Source: an uncultured Lachnospiraceae bacterium | GTDB lineage: Bacteria > Bacillota > Clostridia > Lachnospirales > Lachnospiraceae | Direction: 5' to 3' | NCBI GenBank assembly: GCA_900546495.1 | Contig: URDN01000020.1 | Span: 1-45,644, forward strand | Length of the DNA stretch: 45,644 nucleotides | In this document: in pieces, positions 23,651 through 32,911 of the stretch | How the letters are laid out: each line of letters begins with the position of its first letter | Position numbering within the stretch: the first letter of the stretch is position 1 | Position numbers and translations under genes: made by a program | The notes under the pieces: model-generated | The model's database searches: none | What the model was told of the DNA's origin: nothing | The model's input: the letters and a program-made list of their open reading frames with translations, nothing else

Positions 23651-23672
23651 AAGAATGTCATCTGACATTCTT
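23651..23672 (-). other. Perfect short hairpin between rsmB and rlmN
   Basis: AAGAATGTCA (23651-23660) and TGACATTCTT (23663-23672) are perfect complements separated by two bases. No T-run follows on the minus strand and the cluster continues, so this is more likely an RNA-processing or stability element than a terminator. Confidence 0.55.
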
Positions 23673-23710
23673 GCTGCGATCAGATGTGAGGTTTCAGCTC
23701 TCATCCGATA

Positions 23711-25024
23711 TTATTTACGATGCATTTTTGCCATAAAGAATCCATCGCATCCCTCGTAAGGGAAGCACTGACGCATATGTTCCAGTTCAAACTCCGTATG
23801 CGTCTCTAAAAATTTATGTACATTTTCTTCGTTTTCTTCTTTTGTCATCGTACAGGTACTGTACAATAACGTACCGTTTGGTTTGACATAACGGCAGACA
23901 ACCTGCAAAATTTCCTGCTGCAGCGCTGCCAGCTCCTGTATTTTTTCCTCAGAAGCATTATATTTGATATCGGTTTTCGTTCCGATCACGCCAAGTCCGG
24001 AACATGGCAGATCCGCAATGACCACATCTGCTTTTTCTTCCGCGGATGCGTCAAACTCCGTTGCATCCCACACTTTTGCCGTCATATTCGATAACTGGCA
24101 GCGGTCAATGTTGTCCTCGATCATTTCGACCTTGTATTCTGTCAGATCTCTGGACTCCACATGACCGGTTTCACCGATCATGCGGGCTGCATACACACTC
24201 TTGCCACCCGGAGCCGCGCAGACATCGATCACGGTATCTCCCGGCTTTAGTGCTGCCAGTTCCACCGCAAGCATGGATGCGGTATCCTGCACATAAAGCA
24301 GACCGTTTTCAAATTCTTCGATTTCATCCAAAGCTTCGTATCCGGACAGGAATAACGCCCTTTTGATCTCCGGGTTTTGTGTAACAGTTACGCCCTGCTC
24401 CTGCAAAGATGCAATAATCTCTTCCATGGAAATCCGATCCGTATCCACCTGCACCGAAGTCGGATGTGGCTGTAAAAATGCTTCCAGACTCTTTTCACAG
24501 GTTTCTGTTCCGTATTGCCGGATAAAACGGGCAACGATCCATTCCGGAACGGAATAGCGCACGGACAGATATTTTTCCGGCTCTTTATTAGCATCCGGCA
24601 GTTTGATCTGGTCCAGATTCCGGGCAATGTTTCGCATTACGCCGTTGACAAATCCCTTCAGGCCGGAAAATCCACGTTTTACCGTAAGTTTCACCGCCTC
24701 ATTACAGGCAGCGGAATCCGGTACGGAATCCATGTATTTTAACTGATACACACCGCTTCGCAGGATGGCTGCGATCACCGGCTTCATCTTTTTTACTTTT
24801 GTTTTGGAAAACTGGTTGATGATGGCATCCAACTCGATCATGCGCTCTAAGGTTCCCTGTGATAAGCGGGTGATAAAGGCACGATCCTGTTTTGGCAGGT
24901 AACGGTATTTATCCAGCACATCGCGGATGGCGATATGGGAAAATTCTCCGTCTCTGGTCACTGCTAACAGGATATCCACCACCAGATTTCTCGTATTAAC
25001 ATTGTCATTTCTGTTATTCGTCAT
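23711..25024 (-). CDS. rsmB: 16S rRNA (cytosine-967-C5)-methyltransferase
   Basis: Methylates C967 of 16S rRNA. The 437-residue protein has an N-terminal NusB-like RNA-binding domain (about 1-150; LSQGTLERMIELDAII, RSGVYQLKYMDSVPDSAACNEAV) and a C-terminal SAM domain with VCAAPGGKS, ADLPCSGLG and the catalytic Cys of YSTCTMTKEENE. GGAGG about 11 bases upstream favours ATG at 25024. A TTG six codons earlier would overlap that site. The start overlaps the end of the peptidase gene by 11 bases. Confidence 0.95.
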   Translation of the reverse strand: MTNNRNDNVNTRNLVVDILLAVTRDGEFSHIAIRDVLDKYRYLPKQDRAFITRLSQGTLERMIELDAIINQFSKTKVKKMKPVIAAILRSGVYQLKYMDSVPDSAACNEAVKLTVKRGFSGLKGFVNGVMRNIARNLDQIKLPDANKEPEKYLSVRYSVPEWIVARFIRQYGTETCEKSLEAFLQPHPTSVQVDTDRISMEEIIASLQEQGVTVTQNPEIKRALFLSGYEALDEIEEFENGLLYVQDTASMLAVELAALKPGDTVIDVCAAPGGKSVYAARMIGETGHVESRDLTEYKVEMIEDNIDRCQLSNMTAKVWDATEFDASAEEKADVVIADLPCSGLGVIGTKTDIKYNASEEKIQELAALQQEILQVVCRYVKPNGTLLYSTCTMTKEENEENVHKFLETHTEFELEHMRQCFPYEGCDGFFMAKMHRK

Positions 25025-25736
25025 CTCTGCGTCGTCCTCCAAATAAGATGATCAGCCGCAGAAGCTGCAGGATCATAGATGCTGCACTTGCCACATAAGT
25101 CATGGCTGCCGCAGTCAGGACTTTCCTCGTATCCCGCAGTTCATTTCCGCCTAAGATTCCGGTGCGCTCCAGCTGCTGCATGGCACGATGAGAAGCATTA
25201 AACTCTACCGGCAGTGTAATGAGCTGAAACAGTACCGCCAGGGAGAACATGATGATTCCTGTCTGAATCAGTACGGAACTCATGGAACCGCGGATAAACA
25301 GACCAATAATGATCAGTGGCCATGCCAGGTTGGAACCAATATTTGCCACCGGCACAAAGGCACCACGCACACGCAGCGGAACATATCCTTTTGCATGCTG
25401 GATCGCATGCCCGCACTCATGGGCGGCCACACCGACCGCCGCAATGGAAGTTGAATTGTATACACTGTCTGAAAGACTCAAGGTCTTATTCATCGGATTG
25501 TAATGATCCGTCAGGTTTCCGGAAATATGCTGTACCTGCACGTCATGGATGCCCGCATCCCGCAAAATCCGCTCGGCTGCCATGGCACCGGTCATTCCCG
25601 ACATGCTGCGCACCCGCTGATAACGGTTAAAGGTACTGTTCATCCGTGCCGATGCAATCAGACAGATGATTGCTCCGATAACGACAAGAATATAAGTATA
25701 ATCCATCCAGTAAAATCCATAATATCCATAAGGCAT
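25014..25736 (-). CDS. Membrane zinc metallopeptidase of the YugP family
   Basis: A 240-residue integral membrane protein with the zinc-peptidase signature HECGH in VAAHECGHAIQHAKG. An N-terminal helix follows a Tyr-rich start, and two or three more helices come later (WPLIIIGLFI; IIMFSLAVLFQLITLP). The family is conserved between fmt and rsmB in many Clostridia but its substrate is unknown. The ATG at 25736 has a GAAG site eight bases upstream; a GTG three codons earlier is possible. It overlaps rsmB by 11 bases and starts 19 bp after fmt. Confidence 0.9.
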   Translation of the reverse strand: MPYGYYGFYWMDYTYILVVIGAIICLIASARMNSTFNRYQRVRSMSGMTGAMAAERILRDAGIHDVQVQHISGNLTDHYNPMNKTLSLSDSVYNSTSIAAVGVAAHECGHAIQHAKGYVPLRVRGAFVPVANIGSNLAWPLIIIGLFIRGSMSSVLIQTGIIMFSLAVLFQLITLPVEFNASHRAMQQLERTGILGGNELRDTRKVLTAAAMTYVASAASMILQLLRLIILFGGRRRDDE

Positions 25737-25755
25737 AGTAGTCACTTCTTTCTGC

Positions 25756-26694
25756 TTAATTTTCAGTTCCCAGTTTCATTCCGTCGCTCAAGGCATTTCC
25801 ACGCAAAAATGCATCTGCGGTCATTCGTTTTTTACCCTCTAACTGTACTTCTTCCAGCATCAGGATACCGTCTCCGGTCTGCACACCGACTTCATGTTTT
25901 GTCACAACTGCCAGTTCTCCCGGTGCATGTTCCGAAGTCTCGTCTTTTACCGCAGCTGCCCAGATCTTCAGTGTTTTCCCATGGAGATAAGTATATGCAC
26001 TTGGCCATGGATTTAAACCTCGGATCAGGCATTCGATTTCTTTTGCCGGTTTCGTCCAGTCAATGATACCAAACTGCTTTTTGATCAGGGTTGTTTTTGT
26101 TGCTGCCTCATGATCCTGCTTCGTATAAGTAGCAGTTCCATTTTCAATAGCCGTCAAAGTACGGACACACAGATCTGCCCCTACCTCGCTCAGACGGTCA
26201 AACAGACTTCCGCCGGTTTCTTTCTCATCCAGAACAACTTCTTCTTTCATGATCATATCACCGGTATCCAGCCCCTCATCCATACGCATGGTCGTCACGC
26301 CGGATACTTTATCACCGTTGATGACTGCCCACTGGATCGGCGCTGCACCTCTGTATTTTGGCAGCAGGGACGCATGCACGTTCACGCATCCGTATTTTGG
26401 CATTTCCAGAATCTCTTTTGGTAAAATCTGACCAAATGCTACTACTACAATGATATCTGCGTTAAATGTTCTTAAATATTCCACACATTCCGGCTCCCGG
26501 ACACGGCGCGGTTGAAATACCTCAATGTTATGTTCTAATGCAGCCTCTTTCACCGGCGGAAACTGCATTGCCTTACCTCTGCCCTTTGGCTTGTCCGGCT
26601 GGGTCACTGCAAGTACAATTTCATGTCCGGCTTTTATTAACGCTTCTAATGTTCCCACGGAAAAATCCGGGGTTCCCATAAAGATTACTCGCAT
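25756..26694 (-). CDS. fmt: Methionyl-tRNA formyltransferase
   Basis: Formylates initiator Met-tRNA with 10-formyltetrahydrofolate. The 312-residue protein begins MRVIFMGTPDFSV and carries NVHASLLPKYRGAAPIQW, with the catalytic Asn-His pair and the SLLP motif; a C-terminal OB-like domain (about 205-312) binds tRNA. GGAGG nine bases upstream fixes the start at 26694; the frame stays open 26 codons further upstream, into the def gap. It follows def by 28 bp, giving a formylation/deformylation pair. Confidence 0.96.
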   Translation of the reverse strand: MRVIFMGTPDFSVGTLEALIKAGHEIVLAVTQPDKPKGRGKAMQFPPVKEAALEHNIEVFQPRRVREPECVEYLRTFNADIIVVVAFGQILPKEILEMPKYGCVNVHASLLPKYRGAAPIQWAVINGDKVSGVTTMRMDEGLDTGDMIMKEEVVLDEKETGGSLFDRLSEVGADLCVRTLTAIENGTATYTKQDHEAATKTTLIKKQFGIIDWTKPAKEIECLIRGLNPWPSAYTYLHGKTLKIWAAAVKDETSEHAPGELAVVTKHEVGVQTGDGILMLEEVQLEGKKRMTADAFLRGNALSDGMKLGTEN

Positions 26695-26722
26695 CTTTTT
26701 GATTCCTCCTGACCTGTAAAAA

Positions 26723-27229
26723 TTACTCTTCGTCGATTTCTTCCCAGTCTTCCTCATCTTCCGGATCGGCATACTGTACGTCGTGAAGCTCGCCTTCTAC
26801 TTTTTCCACATACATATGTCCATCCAGATGATCCAGTTCATGACAGATCGCGCGTGCAAGAAGTCCCTCACCTTCGATCTCGTACGGCTCCAGATTTTCA
26901 TCATATGCTTTTGCTTTTACATAGTTCGGACGTGTCACCTGACCGGCTCTGCCCGGAAGACTTAAACATCCCTCGTCGCCCGTCTGGCTTCCGGAGGTCT
27001 CAAGAATCTCCGGGTTGATCATAACGATCGGACCCTCTCCTACATCGATTACTACGATTCTGCGCAGTACCCCGACCTGTGGTGCAGCAAGGCCTACGCC
27101 GCATGCATCATACATGGTCTCCAACATATCATCGATCAGTTCTGAAATACGCGGGGTTACTTTTTTTACCTCACGACATACTTTTGTCAATACTTCATCG
27201 CCCATAATTCTGATTGTTCTAAGTGCCAT
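26723..27229 (-). CDS. def: Peptide deformylase
   Basis: Removes the formyl group from new proteins. The 168-residue metalloenzyme shows the three family motifs: GVGLAAPQVG, EGCLSLPG with the metal-binding Cys, and ICHELDHLDG with HExxH. The acidic C-terminal tail (DPEDEEDWEEIDEE) is beyond the catalytic core. The start at 27229 has GAGGAG upstream and begins the conserved MALRTIRIMGD; the longer frame adds 21 residues without a site. Confidence 0.96.
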   Translation of the reverse strand: MALRTIRIMGDEVLTKVCREVKKVTPRISELIDDMLETMYDACGVGLAAPQVGVLRRIVVIDVGEGPIVMINPEILETSGSQTGDEGCLSLPGRAGQVTRPNYVKAKAYDENLEPYEIEGEGLLARAICHELDHLDGHMYVEKVEGELHDVQYADPEDEEDWEEIDEE

Positions 27230-27345
27230 TTTTGTCTCCTCGTTTCTTCTTTTTTCAGTTCCGGTTTTTTCCAGTTCTCTTACCGGTTTCACCGGTTTTC
27301 ACATTCTGTCAACTGTATTTCTCGTTCTTTTCATTTTTTCATTTG

Positions 27346-29595
27346 CTAAAATCCGTTCATCGGATCAAAGTCAAACTGAATATTTACAGTTCGAAATGCC
27401 GGATCGATACGAATATATTCTTCCAACATATTTTTAATGCTGACCAGTTTCTGATAATCCGCCGCCTTTACATACAGCATTTTCCGATAAATGTCATTGA
27501 TTTTAGAAACTGCCGCATCTGCCGGACCGATGACCTGCAGACTGCTTTTTTCGTTATCTGGCTGAGTCAGTATCTTATATTTTAACACATCCTGTGCCTG
27601 TTTGACCAGCATTTCCTGTGCACCTGCTGCATGAATCACCAGCATATGCCATTTGGGTGGATAATGCATCATTTCTCTTAAGAATATTTCCTGCTCAAAA
27701 AACGCTTCATAATCCTGCGCGGCAGCTGTCACGACGCTGTAATGCTCCGGCTGATACGTCTGGATCACGACCTCTCCCTGACGGTGTCCACGTCCGGCTC
27801 TGCCCGCTGCCTGTGTCAGCAGCTGGAACGTACGCTCTGCCGCACGGTAATCACTGATATGAAGGGACAGATCCGCTGCCAGCACGCCAACCAGCGTGAC
27901 ATTTGGGAAATCATGTCCTTTTACAATCATCTGGGTTCCAATCAGAATATCCGCCTCTCCGTTTGCAAACGCAGATAAAATTTCCTCATAACCGCCCCTT
28001 TTGCGGGTGGTATCCAGATCCATGCGAAGGACCCGCGCCATCGGAAACTGTTTTTTTACCATTTCCTCGATTTTCTGGGTTCCTGCCTTGAATCCTCCGA
28101 TATATGGAGAACCACAGGACGGACAATTTTTCACCATCGGCTGCTCATATCCGCAGTAATGGCAGACTAACTTTCCGTTATTGTGCAGATTCAGTGACAC
28201 ATCACAATGCGGGCATTTGATGACTTCCCCGCAGGAACGGCAGGAGACAAAGCCTGCCACACCGCGGCGGTTGATAAAAAGCATGATCTGTTCCTTTTTC
28301 TCTAAACGATCCGTGATCAGTTCACGCAGTTTATCACTGAAAATAGAACGGTTTCCTTTTTTTAATTCTTCCCGCAGGTCCACCGTGTATACACTCGGCA
28401 ATGGACGGGCGCTGACACGCTCTTTCATCTCAAACAGGCGATATTCTCCCTGTTTTGCCCGGTCGTAGCTCTCCACCGAAGGAGTTGCAGAACCAAGCAC
28501 CACCCCGGCGCCGCACATCTGTGCACGGGCAATTGCCGTTTCTCTGGCATGATACCGTGGCACGGTCTCACTTTTATACGCTGCTTCGTGTTCCTCATCT
28601 ATAATGATAACCCCTAAATCGGGAAAAGGTGTGAACAACGCCGATCGCGGACCGATCATTACGTCCAAAAGTCCGCTTTTTGCCCGTTCAAACTGATCGG
28701 AGCGCTCTCCCGCTGACATGCGGGAGTTCAGGATAGATACCCGGTCACCAAAATGATTGTAAAAACGCATCACGGTCTGAAAGGTCAGTGCGATCTCCGG
28801 AATCAGAACAATTGCCTGTTTTCCGGACTTTACTACCTGCTCAATGATTTCCATATAAACTTCGGTCTTGCCGCTGCCGGTAACACCATGGATCAGGCAC
28901 GGGCGGCTATCGCCCTGCCGCCATCCATCCAAAATTTCACCCGCAACGCGCTGCTGCGTCAGATTCAGGGAAACAATGTTTCCCTGTTTTTTCATCTGAT
29001 CCAACGGATTGCGCCAGTTGCGGATATGTTCCACACGGATCAGCTCCCGCTCCTGCATGGCACGGATCACAGAAGCTGTGATATTCAGCTTCTGTGTCAC
29101 CGTCTCATAGGGCAGCGGAGACTGTTTAAGCAGTGCTTCCAGCAGCCGCGCCCGGGCGGTCTGATGCCTGCGCTGCAATTCACCAAGCTGCGCTTTTGCT
29201 GTAGTGACATCCGGCTTAAGCCAGATCACCCGTTTTTCCTTCTCCGTTGTCTTTTGCTTTACCGGAATCACTGTTTTCAATGCCTGATTCATCGTTCCGC
29301 CGAAATTTTCCCGCATCCAGGCAGCAAGTGCGATCAGCTGCCCTTCAATCGGGATCCCTTCCCGCACAACCCGCAGCACAGATTTCATCCGGCTTACGTC
29401 AAATTCCGGCTGATCCGTCACATCCACCACATAGCCACGCATATGTCGGTTTCCATTTCCGAAGGGAATCTCCACCGGTGTTCCCGGATAGATCTGATCT
29501 GCCAGCATTTCCGGAATCAGATACTGAAACGTACGATCCAGTTTTTCCAGGGAAATATCGATAATAATGTTTGCATACAATGTTTTTTTATCCAT
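27346..29595 (-). CDS. priA: Primosomal protein N' (replication restart helicase PriA)
   Basis: A 3'-to-5' superfamily 2 helicase that reloads replication at stalled forks. The 749-residue protein has an N-terminal 3'-DNA-binding domain (LDRTFQYLIP), Walker A in HGVTGSGKTEVYM, Walker B IIDEEHEAAYKS, and the zinc-binding insertion with paired cysteines (SCRSCGEVIKCPHCD...CHYCG...CPSCGSP). A C-terminal helicase half follows (QAAGRAGRG). Length is typical. AAGGAG just upstream supports the ATG. It sits between murE and def in the usual clostridial order. Confidence 0.97.
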   Translation of the reverse strand: MDKKTLYANIIIDISLEKLDRTFQYLIPEMLADQIYPGTPVEIPFGNGNRHMRGYVVDVTDQPEFDVSRMKSVLRVVREGIPIEGQLIALAAWMRENFGGTMNQALKTVIPVKQKTTEKEKRVIWLKPDVTTAKAQLGELQRRHQTARARLLEALLKQSPLPYETVTQKLNITASVIRAMQERELIRVEHIRNWRNPLDQMKKQGNIVSLNLTQQRVAGEILDGWRQGDSRPCLIHGVTGSGKTEVYMEIIEQVVKSGKQAIVLIPEIALTFQTVMRFYNHFGDRVSILNSRMSAGERSDQFERAKSGLLDVMIGPRSALFTPFPDLGVIIIDEEHEAAYKSETVPRYHARETAIARAQMCGAGVVLGSATPSVESYDRAKQGEYRLFEMKERVSARPLPSVYTVDLREELKKGNRSIFSDKLRELITDRLEKKEQIMLFINRRGVAGFVSCRSCGEVIKCPHCDVSLNLHNNGKLVCHYCGYEQPMVKNCPSCGSPYIGGFKAGTQKIEEMVKKQFPMARVLRMDLDTTRKRGGYEEILSAFANGEADILIGTQMIVKGHDFPNVTLVGVLAADLSLHISDYRAAERTFQLLTQAAGRAGRGHRQGEVVIQTYQPEHYSVVTAAAQDYEAFFEQEIFLREMMHYPPKWHMLVIHAAGAQEMLVKQAQDVLKYKILTQPDNEKSSLQVIGPADAAVSKINDIYRKMLYVKAADYQKLVSIKNMLEEYIRIDPAFRTVNIQFDFDPMNGF

Positions 29596-29631
29596 AGTGC
29601 TCCTTTTTACTCTTCTCTGCTGACTGTTATC

Positions 29632-31164
29632 TTACCAAACCTTACACTTCATCGCAAGTTCCCGATCATCCATCGGATATTTTTTCCCGTTGATCTCCTG
29701 ATACATTTCATGCCCCTTTCCGGCGATGACCACAATGTCGCCTGGTTTTGCGTGGGAAATGCCATAAGCAATTGCCTGTCTCCGATCCGGGATCCTTCCG
29801 TATGTTCCTTTTGCCGCATTCAGACCTACACAGATCTCATCCGCGATTTTTTCCGGATTTTCCTCTCGTGGATTATCCGTGGTCACCACCACCAGATCGG
29901 CCAGCCGACCTGCCACCTCTCCCATCTGGAATCTGCGTTCTGCCGCCCGGTTGCCACCGCAGCCGAAAATGCAGATGATTCGTCCCGGATGATAATCCCG
30001 CAGCGTCCGCAGCAATGCATCCAGTGCCATGGCATTGTGCGCATAATCCACTATAACAATAAAACGAGGTGATACCGGAAGCATTTCGATGCGTCCCGGC
30101 ACCTGCAGGGTGTGCAATGCTTTTTCCATCGACACCTCCGAGATTTGATACTGTTCCGCCACAGCAATGGCAGCCAGCGAATTGTATACAGAAAACTTGC
30201 CCGGAGCATTTACCACCACATTCCAGCTGTTTTCTGATGCAGCTTCCATTTCTCCCTGATTTTTTCCGGTCCGGTGTCTGGTCAGATGATACTGCACGCC
30301 CAGACGGTCGCTTCCCCGCAAAAGCTGTACCCGGTCTGCGCAATAATCTGCCTGTCTGGAAAACCCATAGGTGAACACCCGCTCACAACTGCTGCCACGC
30401 CACATTTCCTGCCAATACGGATCGTCCTGATTAAAAATTCCAGTACGGCACTGACAGAACAACCGCTGCTTACATGCCATATATTCTGCAAAATCGGCAT
30501 GCTCCCCTGCTCCGATATGGTCTTCCCGCAGATTGGTAAACACTGCCGCATCAAACATAATTCCATCTACCCGGTGCATTTTCAGCGCCTGAGACGAAAC
30601 TTCCATGACAACGTACTGACAGCCCTGATCCACCATTTTTCGCAATATTTCATACAATTCATACGATTCCGGTGTAGTGTTGCGGATTGTCTGCTGCCAT
30701 GTACCATAGCAAACCTCTATCGTTCCGATCAAACCACACTTCTTACCATCCGCCGTAAACATTTTCCAGATCATCCATGCGGTAGATGTCTTTCCTTTCG
30801 TCCCGGTCACACCGACGATTTTCAGTTTTTCCTGCGGATTGTCAAACCATTGACGGGCGATAGATGCCAGCGCAGCCCGCGTGTCCGGAGTTTCCAATAC
30901 ACAATATTTCTGTTGCTTAGCAGCCTCCTGTGAACTGTTATCTTCCTTCCATGCTCCTTTTTCTGTCAGGATCACCACAGCGCCCCGTTCCACTGCCTCC
31001 CGGATAAATGCATGCCCATCCTGCCTGCTTCCCCGAATGCAGACAAACAATCCCCCCGGTTCTACATTTCTGCTGTCGTATGCCACCTGCTTCACTTCCC
31101 GGGGCAGTTCTCCCCGAATGCATCGGCAGTTAAGCTCCTGCAACAATTTTTTCGTCTGCCGCAT
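29632..31164 (-). CDS. murE: UDP-MurNAc-tripeptide synthetase, MurE family (meso-DAP type)
   Basis: Adds the third residue of the peptidoglycan stem peptide. The 510-residue Mur ligase has an N-terminal UDP-binding domain, the ATP loop GVTGTKGKTST, ANTTPE-like NTTPES, a central HHxHLD-equivalent TNLREDHIG, and the C-terminal VVTTDNPREENP. DNPR is the motif that selects meso-diaminopimelate rather than lysine, which fits Lachnospiraceae wall chemistry. An internal stretch of about 25 residues (LGVQYHLTRHRTGKNQGEME region) looks like a lineage-specific insert. GGGG precedes the ATG. It is the first gene of the minus-strand cluster in this window. Confidence 0.93.
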   Translation of the reverse strand: MRQTKKLLQELNCRCIRGELPREVKQVAYDSRNVEPGGLFVCIRGSRQDGHAFIREAVERGAVVILTEKGAWKEDNSSQEAAKQQKYCVLETPDTRAALASIARQWFDNPQEKLKIVGVTGTKGKTSTAWMIWKMFTADGKKCGLIGTIEVCYGTWQQTIRNTTPESYELYEILRKMVDQGCQYVVMEVSSQALKMHRVDGIMFDAAVFTNLREDHIGAGEHADFAEYMACKQRLFCQCRTGIFNQDDPYWQEMWRGSSCERVFTYGFSRQADYCADRVQLLRGSDRLGVQYHLTRHRTGKNQGEMEAASENSWNVVVNAPGKFSVYNSLAAIAVAEQYQISEVSMEKALHTLQVPGRIEMLPVSPRFIVIVDYAHNAMALDALLRTLRDYHPGRIICIFGCGGNRAAERRFQMGEVAGRLADLVVVTTDNPREENPEKIADEICVGLNAAKGTYGRIPDRRQAIAYGISHAKPGDIVVIAGKGHEMYQEINGKKYPMDDRELAMKCKVW

Positions 31165-31356
31165 ACCAGTCTCAACCCCTGCTTTACCGTTGTATTTAAG
31201 ATATGAAGCTTTGCTCTGTTCTGTGTATCAGACAACTCCCTTACGCAGTCATTCCCCCTGCATTTCTGTTTTTCCTATCTGGAACAATGTCTGAATTTTC
31301 GCACAAAAGCACTGACTGAATAGTCGAATTTCTACATCAGGAATGGCAACTGGCTA

Positions 31357-31385
31357 TTGAATTTTGTAACTTCATAGTATATGAT
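31357..31385 (+). promoter_or_regulatory. Predicted promoter of pyrBI
   Basis: TTGAAT (31357-31362) and TATGAT (31380-31385) are 17 bp apart. The predicted leader to the pyrB ATG is about 170 nt, long enough for attenuation control. Confidence 0.62.
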
Positions 31386-31437
31386 ATTTAAGATAAACAA
31401 TGCAGTTTTCCCATCACATTTATCCGGGAAACTCCTG

Positions 31438-31530
31438 ATGCACGCAGGATTGTCATCAACAGATTTTCCGGAGAAAAGAATGCTTTCTGAAGGACATCAT
31501 TCAAGAAGCTTTTTCCTATGTAATGAGTAA
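31438..31530 (+). CDS. Candidate pyrBI leader peptide
   Basis: A 30-codon frame starts MHAGLSSTDFPEKR and ends at TAA (31528-31530), 34 bp before pyrB. Its reading frame runs straight through the terminator-like hairpin at 31482-31514. A GGGA seven to eight bases upstream of the ATG is a weak binding site. In enterobacterial pyrBI, translation of a leader peptide through the attenuator prevents termination when UTP is low; the same layout is seen here. Translation is not proven. A shorter frame (MQFSHHIYPGNS) lies just before it. Confidence 0.35.
   Translation: MHAGLSSTDFPEKRMLSEGHHSRSFFLCNE
31482..31514 (+). terminator. Terminator-like hairpin (candidate attenuator) in the pyrBI leader
   Basis: GCTTTCTGAA (31482-31491) pairs with TTCAAGAAGC (31500-31509) with one mismatch and one G-U pair around an 8-nt loop, followed by five T residues. 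An upstream GAGAAA (about 31471-31476) can pair with the TTTCT of the 5' arm, offering an alternative fold. No PyrR-binding motif was recognised. Confidence 0.5.
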
Positions 31531-31564
31531 ACTGTGAAAATATATACAATCAAGGAGGAGACCT

Positions 31565-32482
31565 ATGAGACATTTAATGAGCCCATTAGATTTATCCGTA
31601 GAAGAAACAGATAAATTGCTCAATCTCGCGAACGATATTGAAAACAATCCGGAAAAATATGCACATGCATGTGCCGGCAAGAAGCTTGCTACCTGCTTTT
31701 ATGAGCCAAGTACCAGAACCCGACTCAGTTTTGAAGCAGCTATGTTAAATCTTGGCGGATCTGTGCTTGGTTTTTCCAGTGCTGACAGCTCTTCCGCTGC
31801 CAAAGGAGAAAGTGTTTCTGATACTATCCGTGTCATCTCCTGTTATGCTGATATCTGTGCAATGCGTCACCCGAAGGAAGGTGCTCCGTTAGTTGCCTCC
31901 GAAAAATCCACAATTCCTGTCATTAATGCAGGTGATGGCGGACATCAGCATCCGACACAGACACTTACCGATCTTCTTACTATTCACAGTCTCAAAGGTC
32001 ATCTCGACAATCTGACCATTGGTTTATGTGGTGACCTGAAATTTGGACGTACTGTTCACTCACTGATTCATGCTCTGATTCGTTACCCTAATGTAAAATT
32101 TGTGCTGATCTCTCCGGAAGAACTGCGTGTTCCAAGCTATATTCGTGAAGATGTACTTGCCCAGAACAATGTTCCTTTCAAAGAGGTGGTTCGTCTGGAA
32201 GAAGCTCTGCCAGAACTGGATATCCTTTACATGACCCGTGTGCAGAAAGAGCGTTTCTTTAATGAGGAAGATTACATCCGCATGAAAGATTTCTACATCT
32301 TAGACAAAACAAAAATGGAACTGGCTCCAAAGGATATGCTGGTACTTCATCCACTGCCACGTGTCAATGAGATTTCTACCGAAGTAGATGATGATCCGAG
32401 AGCAGTATATTTCAAACAGGCTCAGTACGGCGTTTACGTTCGTATGGCCCTGATTCTTACATTATTAGGACTGGAGGTATAA
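31565..32482 (+). CDS. pyrB: Aspartate carbamoyltransferase catalytic subunit
   Basis: Condenses carbamoyl phosphate with aspartate, the first committed step of pyrimidine synthesis. The 305-residue protein has the carbamoyl-phosphate motif FYEPSTRTRLSFEAAM (STRTR), GGHQHPTQTLTDL, and the C-terminal aspartate-loop LHPLPRVNEI. GGAGGAG precedes the ATG. pyrI follows after three bases, so this is the two-subunit, allosterically regulated form of the enzyme rather than the pyrR-linked B. subtilis type. The rest of the pathway is elsewhere. Confidence 0.97.
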   Translation: MRHLMSPLDLSVEETDKLLNLANDIENNPEKYAHACAGKKLATCFYEPSTRTRLSFEAAMLNLGGSVLGFSSADSSSAAKGESVSDTIRVISCYADICAMRHPKEGAPLVASEKSTIPVINAGDGGHQHPTQTLTDLLTIHSLKGHLDNLTIGLCGDLKFGRTVHSLIHALIRYPNVKFVLISPEELRVPSYIREDVLAQNNVPFKEVVRLEEALPELDILYMTRVQKERFFNEEDYIRMKDFYILDKTKMELAPKDMLVLHPLPRVNEISTEVDDDPRAVYFKQAQYGVYVRMALILTLLGLEV

Positions 32483-32485
32483 GCA

Positions 32486-32911
32486 ATGTTAAACGTAGGT
32501 GCAATCAAAGAAGGTTTTGTATTAGACCACATCAAAGCAGGCATGAGCCTTTCCATTTATCATGATCTGAAACTGGATGAGCTGGATTGCTGTGTTGCTA
32601 TCATCAAAAATGCAAAAAGCAACAAAATGGGCAAAAAAGATATCCTGAAAGTGGAATGCAACATCGATAACTTAGATCTGGATATCCTTGGTTTTATCGA
32701 TCACAACATCACCGTAAATATCATTAAAGATGAGCGCATTGTAGAAAAACGTGCATTAAAACTTCCGACATCGGTTACCAATGTCATCAAATGTAAAAAT
32801 CCACGTTGTATCACTTCCATCGAGCAGGAACTGGATCAGATCTTCCTTCTGACCGATCCGGAACACGAAGTATACCGCTGCAAATACTGCGAAGCTAAGT
32901 ACAAAAAATAA
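32486..32911 (+). CDS. pyrI: Aspartate carbamoyltransferase regulatory subunit
   Basis: Binds CTP/ATP and assembles with PyrB into the holoenzyme. The 141-residue protein has the nucleotide-binding N-terminal domain (GFVLDHIKAGMSL with the effector-contacting Asp-His region) and the C-terminal zinc domain with four cysteines in CKNPRC and YRCKYC. It starts three bases after pyrB and is surely cotranscribed. Confidence 0.96.
   Translation: MLNVGAIKEGFVLDHIKAGMSLSIYHDLKLDELDCCVAIIKNAKSNKMGKKDILKVECNIDNLDLDILGFIDHNITVNIIKDERIVEKRALKLPTSVTNVIKCKNPRCITSIEQELDQIFLLTDPEHEVYRCKYCEAKYKK

Larger units (their letters stand above)
31165..31564. other. 400-bp divergent murE-pyrB control region
   Basis: No gene longer than the 30-residue leader frame is visible. 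The right half holds the pyrB promoter (31357-31385), a candidate leader peptide (31438-31530) and a terminator-like hairpin (31482-31514). The left half presumably carries the murE cluster promoter on the minus strand, but no -35/-10 pair stands out. Confidence 0.6.

Noticed and set aside
28753..30072. A 439-codon plus-strand frame opposite priA and murE
   Set aside because: It is antisense to two clear genes, has His/Arg/Cys-rich shadow composition and no family resemblance.
31392..31564. PyrR-binding loop in the pyrBI leader
   Set aside because: No match to the conserved PyrR anti-antiterminator loop sequence was recognised in the leader.
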